64,000 nucleotides of DNA from an uncultured Lachnospiraceae bacterium. GTDB taxonomy: Bacteria; Bacillota; Clostridia; Lachnospirales; Lachnospiraceae. The DNA lies in contig CACYPS010000002.1 in assembly GCA_902776305.1 (NCBI GenBank), forward strand, positions 56,570-120,569, read 5' to 3'. Positions 7,568-16,076 of the stretch are shown here, one piece after another. A program made the position numbers and the translations under genes. Numbering within the stretch: position 1 is the first letter of the stretch; each line of letters starts with the position of its first letter. Under the pieces are notes generated by a model, which saw only the letters and a program-made list of their open reading frames with translations, searched no databases and was not told the origin of the DNA.

Positions 7568-9925
7568 TCACTCCGCCTCTTCCGACTCTGCGGGAATCGG
7601 CATGTTCTTCCTCTCCGGGAGTTTAATCCCGAGAGCCTCGCGAGCTACATCCCGGATCGTTGCCACAGGAACGATCTCAAGTTTCTCCTTCGTCTCCTCC
7701 GGAACATCCTCAAGGTCCGGCATATTCTCCTTCGGAATCAGGACTTTTCTCACGCCTGCTCTGACTGCAGCCATCAGCTTCTCCGGCAGTCCTCCTATCG
7801 CAAGGACCTGGCCTCGCAGAGATATCTCTCCGGTCATTGCCAGATACTGACTTACCTCTTTTCCCGTCACAAGGGACGTCACTGCCGTGAACATGGTAAT
7901 TCCCGCGGACGGACCGTCTTTCGGAACTGCCCCCTCCGGGATATGAATGTGTATATCATAGTGAAGGAAGTCGAAGTTTTTGTCTACAAATGTCGCCTTG
8001 ACCAGGCTCACCGCTGTCTCCGCGGATTCACGCATGACATCACCGATCTGACCGGTCAGACGGATCTGACCGGTGCCCTTCATGGCAACCGTCTCGACGA
8101 ACAGGATCTCACCTCCCGCCTGCGTCCACGCAAGTCCCGTAACTACACCCGGCGGGTTCATTTTCAGTACCTTGTCGTGCATTACTTTTTTCCTGCCGAG
8201 ATATCCCTCGATATCCCGGTCCTTCACGATGACAGGCTTTTTATCCTCCTCGACGATCTGAACGGCAGCTTTCCGGCAAACTGCGAGAAGCTGCTTTTTC
8301 AGGCCGCGGACTCCGGCTTCCATTGTGTATTCTTCTATGATCTTCTTGATCGCCCCGTTGGTAAAGCGGATGTCCTCCTTCTTCAGACCCGTCTCCTCGA
8401 TAGCCTGCGGAACCAGATGCCTCTTGGCGATCTGGAAATGTTCCACCGGTGTATAACCCGGCAGATCTATGATCTCCATTCTGTCGAGCAGCGGTTTCGG
8501 AATCATATCCCAGCTGTTTGCCGTGCAGACGAAAAACACATGGCTGAGATCATACGGAAGATCTACATAGTGGTCCGTGAATGTTGCGTTCTGCTCCGGA
8601 TCAAGTACTTCGAGAAGAGCCGCGGACGGATCCCCGTTGAAGCTCGCCTGCAGCTTATCAACCTCATCCAGTACAACGACAGGATCCATTACGCCGCTTC
8701 TCTTGATGCCCGTCATGATACGACCCGGCATTGCCCCGATATATGTTCTTCTGTGACCTCGTATCTCCGCTTCATCCCGAATTCCGCCGAGAGATATTCT
8801 CACATATTTTCTTCCGAGCGCCTCCGCAATGCTCTTGCCCATCGATGTTTTCCCGGTACCCGGCGCACCCACGAGCAGAAGGATCGATCCGTTCTGTCTG
8901 CCGTTCAAAGAAATAACCGCGAGGTGCTGCAAGATACGGTCCTTAACTTTCTGCAGGCCGTAATGGTCGCGGTCAAGGATCTTTCTCGCCTTTTTAAGGT
9001 CGATTTTTTCGGGTTCTCCCACAGTCCACTTGAGGGACGTGATGAAATCGAGATAGTCATACAGGGAGTTGTACTCCGCTCCGTTGGACGGTTCCTGCTC
9101 AAAACGGCGAAGGACCCTTTTTGCCTCCTTCTCCACGTCCTCGGGCATACCGCAATGCTCTATCTTGTACTTGAAGCTGGACTCATCCTCCTCGCTCTCC
9201 GGATTCATCTCATCGAGTTCTTTCTGGAGGATACCGATCTGTTTCTGGATCGCCGCCTTCTTATAATTATTGTTCTCCTCATCGTCGCGGCTGGCCATAT
9301 CGATCTGCAGATCGATCGTGCTCTTGAACCTCAGCAGCGCATCATGAATCAGAGAACCTCTTTCCTTAAAGGAATTCGTGGCCAGCAGGGCATACTTCTC
9401 CTCCTCGGTCATATCAAAGAACTGACAGAAGGCCGAGGCAAATTCATTCACAGTCTTGATCGACCTGATGAACTCGATCGCATACTCGCCGCCTCTGATG
9501 TTCGAAGCCAGTTCCGTCGTCTTTTTGCGCAGCTCCTCAAGTAAACGCTTCTCCCCCTCCGACGTTATGTCCATAACTTCATCGACGATTTCAACGCAGC
9601 CGTCGATCAGTCCGTCCGTATTCCTGATATCGTACACACGTACTTTTTCGTGTGTCATGAGGTGGATGACGACGCCCATCCTTCCTTCAGAGATCTCGAT
9701 CACATCCGCCATGACGCCGTATTCATGGCATATTTCCGGTGTTACATCCTCCATCGCTTTTTCTTCGGTCAGCGGCATGATGACAATATTCTTACCGCAT
9801 TTCTCGAGTGTCTCTCTTTCGCCGTCTTCGAGAGCACCGACATTCAGTCTGTAGTCAACATCCGGCAGTATAACGGTATCGTAAACAGGGAGCAGCAGTC
9901 GTCTTTCTTCAGCATATGTATCCAA
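7568..9925 (-). CDS. lon: ATP-dependent protease Lon
   Basis: Hexameric AAA+ serine protease that degrades misfolded and regulatory proteins in the cytosol. The 785 residues contain an N-terminal substrate domain, a Walker A motif GAPGTGKTSMGKS near residue 355, Walker B VVLDEVDKL, sensor sequences, and a C-terminal peptidase domain with the catalytic Ser in KDGPSAGITM (about 673) and the Lys in the LRGQVLAIGGLPEKLMAA region (about 715). Start is TTG at 9925, preceded by GGGAGGTG; the next ATG would cut into the domain. A near-perfect CIRCE element and a sigma-A promoter sit directly upstream, implying HrcA control. It is transcribed divergently from a membrane-protein gene. Confidence 0.97.
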   Translation of the reverse strand: MDTYAEERRLLLPVYDTVILPDVDYRLNVGALEDGERETLEKCGKNIVIMPLTEEKAMEDVTPEICHEYGVMADVIEISEGRMGVVIHLMTHEKVRVYDIRNTDGLIDGCVEIVDEVMDITSEGEKRLLEELRKKTTELASNIRGGEYAIEFIRSIKTVNEFASAFCQFFDMTEEEKYALLATNSFKERGSLIHDALLRFKSTIDLQIDMASRDDEENNNYKKAAIQKQIGILQKELDEMNPESEEDESSFKYKIEHCGMPEDVEKEAKRVLRRFEQEPSNGAEYNSLYDYLDFITSLKWTVGEPEKIDLKKARKILDRDHYGLQKVKDRILQHLAVISLNGRQNGSILLLVGAPGTGKTSMGKSIAEALGRKYVRISLGGIRDEAEIRGHRRTYIGAMPGRIMTGIKRSGVMDPVVVLDEVDKLQASFNGDPSAALLEVLDPEQNATFTDHYVDLPYDLSHVFFVCTANSWDMIPKPLLDRMEIIDLPGYTPVEHFQIAKRHLVPQAIEETGLKKEDIRFTNGAIKKIIEEYTMEAGVRGLKKQLLAVCRKAAVQIVEEDKKPVIVKDRDIEGYLGRKKVMHDKVLKMNPPGVVTGLAWTQAGGEILFVETVAMKGTGQIRLTGQIGDVMRESAETAVSLVKATFVDKNFDFLHYDIHIHIPEGAVPKDGPSAGITMFTAVTSLVTGKEVSQYLAMTGEISLRGQVLAIGGLPEKLMAAVRAGVRKVLIPKENMPDLEDVPEETKEKLEIVPVATIRDVAREALGIKLPERKNMPIPAESEEAE

Positions 9926-9946
9926 AAAATCACCTCCCGGGTATTG

Positions 9947-9973
9947 TTAGCAATCATTCATGTTGAGTGCTAA
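9947..9973. promoter_or_regulatory. CIRCE operator (HrcA site) upstream of lon
   Basis: Read on the minus strand this is TTAGCACTC, nine bases, GATTGCTAA: one mismatch to the consensus TTAGCACTC-N9-GAGTGCTAA. It starts directly after the -10 box and ends 21 bp before the lon start, the usual CIRCE position. A perfect CIRCE at groES in this same window supports the presence of HrcA. Confidence 0.9.
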
Positions 9974-9974
9974 T

Positions 9975-10002
9975 ATCTTATCATATTGAACTGATTTGTC
10001 AA
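9975..10002 (-). promoter_or_regulatory. sigma-A promoter of lon
   Basis: Minus strand: TTGACA (9997-10002), 16-bp spacer, TAAGAT (9975-9980). The initiation point would fall at the edge of the CIRCE element. Confidence 0.7.
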
Positions 10003-10024
10003 GTCGATTTCTTAGTGATACAAT
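9996..10024 (+). promoter_or_regulatory. divergent promoter of the 10165 gene
   Basis: TTGTCA (9996-10001), 17 bp, TACAAT (10019-10024). Its -35 hexamer overlaps the lon -35 on the other strand, so the two promoters should compete for RNA polymerase. Confidence 0.55.
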
Positions 10025-10030
10025 GCCTTT

Positions 10031-10160
10031 GGAACCTATCTGAAGTGAAAAGTTTATTTTCACTCTGGAGGGGCAGAAGTGGACTTTAGTCTTTCACCCT
10101 TTGAAACCTCTGCCACGCGCTTTCGTCTCGAACGAGACTTAAATCTGAAAGGACATCTTG
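10031..10160 (+). promoter_or_regulatory. structured 5' leader of the membrane-protein gene
   Basis: About 130 nt between the predicted start point and the GTG contain three successive hairpins: GTGAAAA/TTTTCAC, GGCAGA/TCTGCC enclosing a smaller GTG/CAC stem, and GTCTCG/CGAGAC. No known riboswitch consensus is recognised, and no terminator tract is evident. Confidence 0.35.
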
Positions 10161-10164
10161 TCAC

Positions 10165-11763
10165 GTGAACATAAAAGGACGACACATATTTCTGATATTT
10201 CCATCTGCTATTGAAGGATTTCTCCTCTCACTCGGACGGATCTTATCGTCCGGCAGACATTTTCTCAGCTTCGGAACGCTTGACCTGGCCGTACTGCTCG
10301 CGGGTTTTGCCGGGGCTTATCTTCTGAACTTTCTGGTCCTGCTCTATGTTTCAGCATCTGCCGATCGAGCGGTCGGAGGCCGATTTTCAAAGATCCGATT
10401 CCTTGTCCGGACCGTAATCATATTTGCTTTATGGTTCCCGGTTTTTCTCGCCTATTACCCCGCGATCTGGTCCTACGACATCTGGGCACAGCTTCCCTAT
10501 ACATCCCACAGTCTCTTTGACGGGACACACCCTATTCTCCACACCCTGTTCATTGAACTTTTTATGCACATCGGAAAGCTGTTCGGATCGTATGAGACTG
10601 GGATGGTGATGCTCTCAATCATTCAAATGCTCCTTCTGTCTCTCATCTTCTCGTACTGTGTTGAAAAAACCGCGGTGAGGGGAGCCGGTTTACCTGCACG
10701 TATCCTGCTCACGGCATTTTATGCGCTCACGCCTTTCTGTTCCATTCTCTCGGTCAGCATGACCAAGGACGTACTGTTCACAGGTGTATTCATGCTGATG
10801 GTCGATGCTGCTTTCGACATGATTTGGTTCGACCCGGACCTTTTGTTCACACGAGGCTTCATGATCCGCTTCACATGCATCTGCATACTCCTCGCCCTTC
10901 TCCGCAGCAACGGCATATATATTCTGGCCGGATGGGCGGTACTCGGTACGATATTTGCAGGGAAAAAGCGTCGGCTTCGATTCCTGCTCCTGTGCCTGCT
11001 CTCGGTCATTATCGCTTTCGGAGCAGACAAGGCGCTTCGCAGGCTCGTCCATGCGACCGATATCCACAGAAAAGAAGCCCTGTCCGTGCCGATCCAGTGC
11101 ATGGTAGGAACTGCTCTCAGGCATCCGGAATACATACCGCCTTACGGCACAGGAGGAATGCTTTTCGACATTTTCCCGAGAGATCTCTACCCCGAGAATC
11201 TGAACGACGCTTTCAAACCCTCTCTGGCGGACCCCGCCAAGCACTACTGGGGGCTTTACCCCTCGGACCGGATCGACATGGGGAACGTGGTTCGCACATG
11301 GCTCCGTGTCGGCGCTGAGTACCCGTCTGACTATATTGATATATGGGGAACGCTCACGCTCGGAGCCTGGTATCCGTTCGACACTTCGCATGCGGCCATC
11401 TACAGAGAAAACGAGTACCTGCTGACCGACTTCAAGGAAAATGCCGAGCTGGGCATAACGGCATGTGAGAGCAGGCTGCCGGCCGTCAAAAATGTGCTTG
11501 AGCAAGTCTCGGCATATCACATTCAGCAGAAGTTCCCTGCCTTGAACATCTTCTTCGCACCCGCGATCTACGTATGGATCCTCGTCGCTTTCTTCGTATC
11601 TTTCATAGCACTCCTTCGGGGCAGCGACCTCTTTCCGCTCTTCCCGGCGGCGCTGCTCTTTGCGACGATCCTGCTCGGTCCCTGCGTGCTTGTGCGCTAT
11701 ATGTTCCCGTTCATGACGCTGGCGCCGTACTGTCTGGCGGCCTACAGCGGCCGCCGGGGCTGA
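10165..11763 (+). CDS. DUF6020-type polytopic membrane protein
   Basis: A 532-residue integral membrane protein with around ten hydrophobic helices. After the second to third helices it carries YYPAIWSYDIWAQLP, then THPILHTLFIELF, and later TPFCSILSVSMTKDVLF. This pattern I associate with DUF6020 membrane proteins, distantly GT-C-like. A large extracytoplasmic stretch (about residues 300-430) follows. The GTG start has AAAGGA about 11 bases upstream; no better start is near. It lies in a neighbourhood of GT2 and DUF2142 genes and may act in the same surface-polymer process, which is inference. The function is not established. A strong bidirectional terminator follows at 11862. Confidence 0.75.
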   Translation: MNIKGRHIFLIFPSAIEGFLLSLGRILSSGRHFLSFGTLDLAVLLAGFAGAYLLNFLVLLYVSASADRAVGGRFSKIRFLVRTVIIFALWFPVFLAYYPAIWSYDIWAQLPYTSHSLFDGTHPILHTLFIELFMHIGKLFGSYETGMVMLSIIQMLLLSLIFSYCVEKTAVRGAGLPARILLTAFYALTPFCSILSVSMTKDVLFTGVFMLMVDAAFDMIWFDPDLLFTRGFMIRFTCICILLALLRSNGIYILAGWAVLGTIFAGKKRRLRFLLLCLLSVIIAFGADKALRRLVHATDIHRKEALSVPIQCMVGTALRHPEYIPPYGTGGMLFDIFPRDLYPENLNDAFKPSLADPAKHYWGLYPSDRIDMGNVVRTWLRVGAEYPSDYIDIWGTLTLGAWYPFDTSHAAIYRENEYLLTDFKENAELGITACESRLPAVKNVLEQVSAYHIQQKFPALNIFFAPAIYVWILVAFFVSFIALLRGSDLFPLFPAALLFATILLGPCVLVRYMFPFMTLAPYCLAAYSGRRG

Positions 11764-11787
11764 GTAAGGAAAAGCGCTGACTTCCCA

Positions 11788-11854
11788 CTTGTCAAACATG
11801 GTCAAATGCGGGCAGACTTGACAAACATTGTCAAATACGGACAGTCTTGACAAA
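11788..11854. repeat. 29-bp direct repeat, about 2.3 copies
   Basis: Units start at 11788, 11817 and 11846 (CTTGACAAACATTGTCAAA type). Each contains a TTGACAAA...TTGTCAAA inverted half. They lie between the gene end and its terminator. Confidence 0.7.
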
Positions 11855-11861
11855 AAAGAGC

Positions 11862-11909
11862 AATAGAAACGCCGGACAGGACCCTCTGGTCCTGTCCGGC
11901 GTTTCTATT
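11862..11909. terminator. strong bidirectional terminator
   Basis: AATAGAAACGCCGGACAGGA and its reverse complement form a stem of about 21 bp with a loop of only a few bases, flanked by A-rich and T-rich sequence on opposite sides. It separates the convergent genes ending at 11763 and 12167. Confidence 0.9.
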
Positions 11910-11916
11910 TCCACTC

Positions 11917-12147
11917 TTTAGATAATTGCTGATACTTCCAACTCCATACCTGACGCACAGTCGACATCATTAAAAATGCAATCGGAGGGCGTCGTCGAGC
12001 GGCCGGTACTTGAATTTTTCAAGTCAAAGACGCAGAAAAATTCTTAGTACCGCTGCCAGCGAGACCGAGCGAAAGCGTCCCGACGATGCATTTTTTTATG
12101 ATGAGACTGTCCATGCTCAAGGTTGAAGTATAAGATAATTATCTAAA
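11917..12147. repeat. 231-bp imperfect palindrome (long hairpin)
   Basis: The arms pair from TTTAGATAATT/AATTATCTAAA inwards through TACTTC/GAAGTA, GACATCATTAAAAATGCA/TGCATTTTTTTATGATGAGAC, TCGTCGGGACG-like segments and GGTACT/AGTACC, to a centre around GAATTTTTC/GAAAAATTC. Almost the whole 403-bp gap between the two membrane-protein genes is therefore the direct repeat, a terminator and this palindrome. No protein is encoded. Confidence 0.8.
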
Positions 12148-12166
12148 ACTTCCCGCATAAGCCGCA

Positions 12167-13783
12167 TCACATAAGCTGCACAAGATTCGTCACCACCATC
12201 GTAAGCACCGCAAATATCGTCATGTACCCGACAAATCCTTCATAATCCCGCATAGTACCTCTGATCGGCAGATGCACCAGCGTCGTATAGAGCAGCACGA
12301 GGAGCGGGAGCATATATCTGCTCTGTACCCCGATGATCTCCGTCCCGCCCACATCCGTGGATATCACATAAAGTGACAGGATAAGCAGCAGCACTTCCGC
12401 CACATAAATCACGCCGCAAAAAATCACGAGTTTCGTATGCTTCCTGTTTCCGATCGGTCTCTTATCTGTCAGGAATACGGTGAATATCGAAATGACCGCA
12501 CAAAGTCGCGCGAGTCCTTCAACGCCCGCACCCATCTGCATTGTTTTCACGCTGCCCGTCATATAATAGATATGCTGATCAAGATAGTTCAGCACTAACC
12601 TGAGCGTTGCGATTGGATGCTTAAGAACGTAGGAAATCTGCCCTGCAGTATCTGTGGATGTCGCAAGCCTTGTATCGTTGTACGTGAAGGCAGACAGCAG
12701 TCTCGCCTGCACCACGCCCAGAACGACAAGGACCGCAATACATCCGAGCAGCGTACCGATTCTCTTTTTCATACTCATACTGCCACTCGGAATCAGGAAG
12801 AACAGCAGCAGGATCGGGGTGTAGGTAAATGTCTTCATCGATGCGATGAACGCTGTCGTGATGATCAGGAGCGCAATATCACCGCCGCCGATGATCGTCC
12901 TTTTCCGGATTGCACTGTCCTTTTTACCGAGGCGCTCCATGGCATAGGAAATATCCTCGGCAAAATAATATTTCAGACAGATTGAAACGAAAAGCAGAAT
13001 GTTGCTTATCAGTACGCCGTCTGTAGAATACGTGCACGCGAGATATATCGCACCCGGATTCAGAGCCGCAAGAAAGAAAACATTTTTGTAGAACGGAACT
13101 TTTCGGTATGCGATAAAGCTCACTGTCAGATAAACCAGGAAATTTGTGAAGCGTCCCAGGTAAATCATCAAAAACAGCGGAAGATTCAGGATTCTTGCAA
13201 CAAGCAGACCGAGCGCAGCAGGAAAATACCCGATAGGGAGATAATAACCGGCATAGCCATTTTCATAAAATGCGTTGCTGCTTCCGCCGATTCTTTCACT
13301 CCACTCTGCCATGTTCAGATAAAGCGCCCTGAGACTCATGCTGTTGGCCGGCTTATTCATAATGTAATACAATTTCTCCGGTACGTAATCACCGACAAGT
13401 CCGCTGCCGGTCTTTACCTGGCCGAGATGTCCCGAACTGATGGACCAGGCCCGAAAGAAATGCGTCACCTCATCGATCGGCATTGCAAACGGCACCAATA
13501 CTATTGTCACCAGTCCGGTAAGGATGCCGATCACCAGAAAATCTTTGATTCCGCATCCGTTCACGATTGCACAGGCTGCGAAACTGATCAGAATGATCAC
13601 AGCCCATACAATCATCAGGAACGCGAACAGACCGGGAGCTTTCGCCCCGGTCTGAAGTCTGTCTGAGAGTTTGATGATTCCGCTCGACGCATCCAATATA
13701 TGATTTTCAAAGAGAACGATCACCCAGAAAAAGGTGAGCAGGAGAAATACCCATCTCTTTTCAATATATGTCTTTGCTTTCAC
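12167..13783 (-). CDS. DUF2142-type polytopic membrane protein, shorter paralogue
   Basis: A 538-residue polytopic membrane protein related to the one at 5556-7493. It carries the motif PIDEVTHFFRAWSISSGHLG after the third hydrophobic segment and the same closing arrangement of helices. It lacks the long extracytoplasmic N-terminal domain of its paralogue. Start is GTG at 13783 with GGAGGG upstream, only 18 bp after the thrS stop, so it is probably transcribed from the thrS T-box promoter. That would tie expression of a surface-glycan type protein to threonyl-tRNA charging. Substrate and partner are unknown; family placement rests on the acidic/His/Arg loop motif. Confidence 0.78.
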   Translation of the reverse strand: MKAKTYIEKRWVFLLLTFFWVIVLFENHILDASSGIIKLSDRLQTGAKAPGLFAFLMIVWAVIILISFAACAIVNGCGIKDFLVIGILTGLVTIVLVPFAMPIDEVTHFFRAWSISSGHLGQVKTGSGLVGDYVPEKLYYIMNKPANSMSLRALYLNMAEWSERIGGSSNAFYENGYAGYYLPIGYFPAALGLLVARILNLPLFLMIYLGRFTNFLVYLTVSFIAYRKVPFYKNVFFLAALNPGAIYLACTYSTDGVLISNILLFVSICLKYYFAEDISYAMERLGKKDSAIRKRTIIGGGDIALLIITTAFIASMKTFTYTPILLLFFLIPSGSMSMKKRIGTLLGCIAVLVVLGVVQARLLSAFTYNDTRLATSTDTAGQISYVLKHPIATLRLVLNYLDQHIYYMTGSVKTMQMGAGVEGLARLCAVISIFTVFLTDKRPIGNRKHTKLVIFCGVIYVAEVLLLILSLYVISTDVGGTEIIGVQSRYMLPLLVLLYTTLVHLPIRGTMRDYEGFVGYMTIFAVLTMVVTNLVQLM

Positions 13784-13801
13784 GGGTCACCCTCCATGAA
13801 A

Positions 13802-15592
13802 TTACTCGGCAATCAACTCCTGAGAATGCTCCTCATTCATTGTTTTGCACATCTCAAAGAACCTGTCTAAAGCAACGCCGTGAAGCTGCTTCTTCACGCC
13901 GCGAACATTGATGGAAACTGTCCGCTCTTCTGCTTCCTTATCGCCGACAACGATAATATACGGCGTCTTCTTGACACGGAATTCCTTGATCTTTTCGTTC
14001 ATATTCTTTTCTTCGTAATCTGCCTCGACACGGATGCCCATATCCATGAGCTTGTCTTCGATCTGCTTTGCATACTCGTTATGCTCTTCGCGGATCGGAA
14101 CAATACCCACCTGTGTCGGTGCAAGCCAGAACGGGAAAGCGCCCTTATAGTTCTCGATCAGGATACCCATGAAGCGCTCGAGAGAACCGAAGATGGCACG
14201 ATGCAGTACGACCGGTTCTTTCTGAAGACCGTCACTGTCGCGATATGTAAGTCCGAAGTTATGCGGCAGCTGGAAGTCAAGCTGTACAGTACCGCACTGC
14301 CACTCGCGTCCGAGAGCGTCCTTAATCTGGAAGTCGATCTTCGGGCCATAGAAAGCACCGTCGCCTTCATTGACCTCGTAGTTGCCTTCGCCGTACTTGT
14401 TGTCCAGAATTCTCTTCAGAGCAGCTTCCGCACGGTTCCAGACTTCGATGTCGCCCATAAAGTCATCCGGACGTGTGGAGAGCTCACAGCGATATGTGAT
14501 GCCGAATGTATTGTAGATCTGGTCTGCGATATTCATGATATCCGCGATCTCAGACTCGATCTGTGATTCCATTACAAATGTATGGCAGTCATCCTGTCTG
14601 AACGCCTGCACGCGGAAAAGACCGTTCAACTGACCGCTCTTCTCTTTACGATGTACAACATCGAGTTCGTTATAGCGGATCGGCAGTTCCTTGTAAGAAT
14701 GGACTTTTCTCTTATATGTCAGCATAGCATTCGGGCAGTTCATCGGCTTGGCAGCATAAACGTCCACAGCGCCTTCTTCGATCGTGTAGTCATTCTCACC
14801 CTTCTTTGCCGGGATGACGAACATATTATTCTGATAATGAGCCCAGTGACCGGAGATCAGCCAGAGCTTTCTGTTATTGATGACCGGAGCGGAAATCTCA
14901 TAATATCCGTGACGGGCGTGAACGCCTCTCCAGAAGGCAATCAGAGCCTGATATACTTTCCAGCCGTCCGGCAGCCAGTACGGCATACCCGGTGCAGTCT
15001 CATTGAACATAAAGAGGTCGAGCTGCGGACCGAGTTTCTTGTGATCGCGCTCCATAGCTTCCTTAACAAGATTGAGATGCGCTTTGAGCTGTGCTTTGTC
15101 CGGGAATGCATAGACATAAATTCTCTGCAGGGAATCACGGTTCGAGTCGCCTCTCCAGTATGCGCCGGATGCCGATTTGACCTTGAACGCTGCCGGCATG
15201 AGTTCCTGAGAGTTGGAGACATGCGGTCCGCGGCACAGGTCGACAAAATCTTCACCTGTGTAGTAAATCGTCAGAGCTTCATCCTCCGGAAGATCCTGGA
15301 TCAGCTCTGTCTTGAATTTCTGATCTTTGAAAAGCTCGAGAGCTTCTGCACGGCTGATTTCTTTTCTTGTCCAATCCTCGCGGCGCTTAATGATCTCATG
15401 CATCTTGTCCTCGATCATCTTGTAGTCGTCCTCTGTGATCGAACGCGGAAGGATGAAGTCATAGTACATACCGTCAACGATCTGCGGACCGATTGCATAC
15501 TGAACATTTTCCTTGCCGAAGATTTCGATTACAGCCTTTGCCAGGATGTGGGCAAGCGAGTGTCTGTAAACTTCGAGAATTTCCTGTGTCAT
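13802..15592 (-). CDS. thrS: threonyl-tRNA synthetase lacking the TGS domain
   Basis: Charges tRNA-Thr with threonine. The 596 residues begin directly in the editing domain (RHSLAHILAKAV, with the HxxxH metal/editing residues). They continue with the SAD region (DLCRGPHVSNSQEL, then FKVKSASGAYWRG) and the class II catalytic core (motif 1 region ARHGYYEISAPVI, motif 2 LNGLFRVQAFRQDDCHTF, motif 3 AIFGSLERFMGIL). The C-terminal anticodon-binding domain follows (PTQVGIVPI onward). The canonical roughly 60-residue N-terminal TGS domain is absent, and the upstream DNA is T-box leader, so this is a real form and not a mis-called start. GGAGG precedes the ATG. Expression is controlled by the T-box at 15680-16006. 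Confidence 0.95.
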   Translation of the reverse strand: MTQEILEVYRHSLAHILAKAVIEIFGKENVQYAIGPQIVDGMYYDFILPRSITEDDYKMIEDKMHEIIKRREDWTRKEISRAEALELFKDQKFKTELIQDLPEDEALTIYYTGEDFVDLCRGPHVSNSQELMPAAFKVKSASGAYWRGDSNRDSLQRIYVYAFPDKAQLKAHLNLVKEAMERDHKKLGPQLDLFMFNETAPGMPYWLPDGWKVYQALIAFWRGVHARHGYYEISAPVINNRKLWLISGHWAHYQNNMFVIPAKKGENDYTIEEGAVDVYAAKPMNCPNAMLTYKRKVHSYKELPIRYNELDVVHRKEKSGQLNGLFRVQAFRQDDCHTFVMESQIESEIADIMNIADQIYNTFGITYRCELSTRPDDFMGDIEVWNRAEAALKRILDNKYGEGNYEVNEGDGAFYGPKIDFQIKDALGREWQCGTVQLDFQLPHNFGLTYRDSDGLQKEPVVLHRAIFGSLERFMGILIENYKGAFPFWLAPTQVGIVPIREEHNEYAKQIEDKLMDMGIRVEADYEEKNMNEKIKEFRVKKTPYIIVVGDKEAEERTVSINVRGVKKQLHGVALDRFFEMCKTMNEEHSQELIAE

Positions 15593-15679
15593 TTCTTATC
15601 TCCTCCTTGCTTCTCGTCATGTGCCTTCGCACATTTATCAGTATCTGCTGCCGGTGGGACAGCACCATTTCCGTAACAA

Positions 15680-16006
15680 TAAGAAACCCCTCGCCTTCCT
15701 GTCACGGAAAACGAGGGACGTATTATACGCGGTTCCACCCTGTTTGCAGTCAGGAATCCTTTCGGAAATCCTTATCCAGACTGCCACTTCATTTACGATT
15801 ATCACGGAATCACCGGGCCTGATTGGGGCCTCTCCGAGTTGGTCTTCGGAAAGAAACTGCACGGGGACGGTCATGACCGTCTGCTGCAGTTTCATAGTTT
15901 CGTGACCGGAACACTTCCAGCACCCGATCGGGGTGTTCCTCTCTGGGATCGTCCACTTCCTACTCTTCTCATCAACGATTTATATGAGCCGGCGAGCGAC
16001 TGTTTA
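15680..16006 (-). promoter_or_regulatory. T-box leader of thrS
   Basis: On the minus strand the leader shows a stem I region with AGTAGGAAGTGG and AGAGAGG, a candidate specifier loop GAA-ACT-A (ACT at 15897-15899, a Thr codon), and the T-box sequence GGGTGGAACCGCG (15728-15740). An intrinsic terminator (CCCTCG...CGAGGGG followed by TTTCTTATT, about 15680-15718) comes next. Uncharged tRNA-Thr would stabilise the antiterminator and permit thrS transcription. The specifier assignment is my reading of the stem and is less certain than the T-box itself. With the palindrome at 16077 this fills the gap upstream of thrS. Confidence 0.92.
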
Positions 16007-16012
16007 AATGAG

Positions 16013-16041
16013 ATTTTATAACAGATCAGACTAAATGTAAA
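16013..16041 (-). promoter_or_regulatory. promoter of the thrS T-box operon
   Basis: Minus strand TTTACA (16036-16041), 17-bp spacer, TAAAAT (16013-16018), directly upstream of the leader. Confidence 0.65.
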
Positions 16042-16076
16042 GTGCTAAAACACTCCGCATGCAGTTTCTGAGTATT

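Noticed and set aside
7943-9544. 533-residue frame on the plus strand
   Set aside because: Antisense shadow of lon, whose domains and active site are complete.
10690-11853. 387-residue minus-strand frame
   Set aside because: Antisense to the DUF6020-type gene; rich in Arg/Glu/Cys as expected for a shadow of hydrophobic codons.
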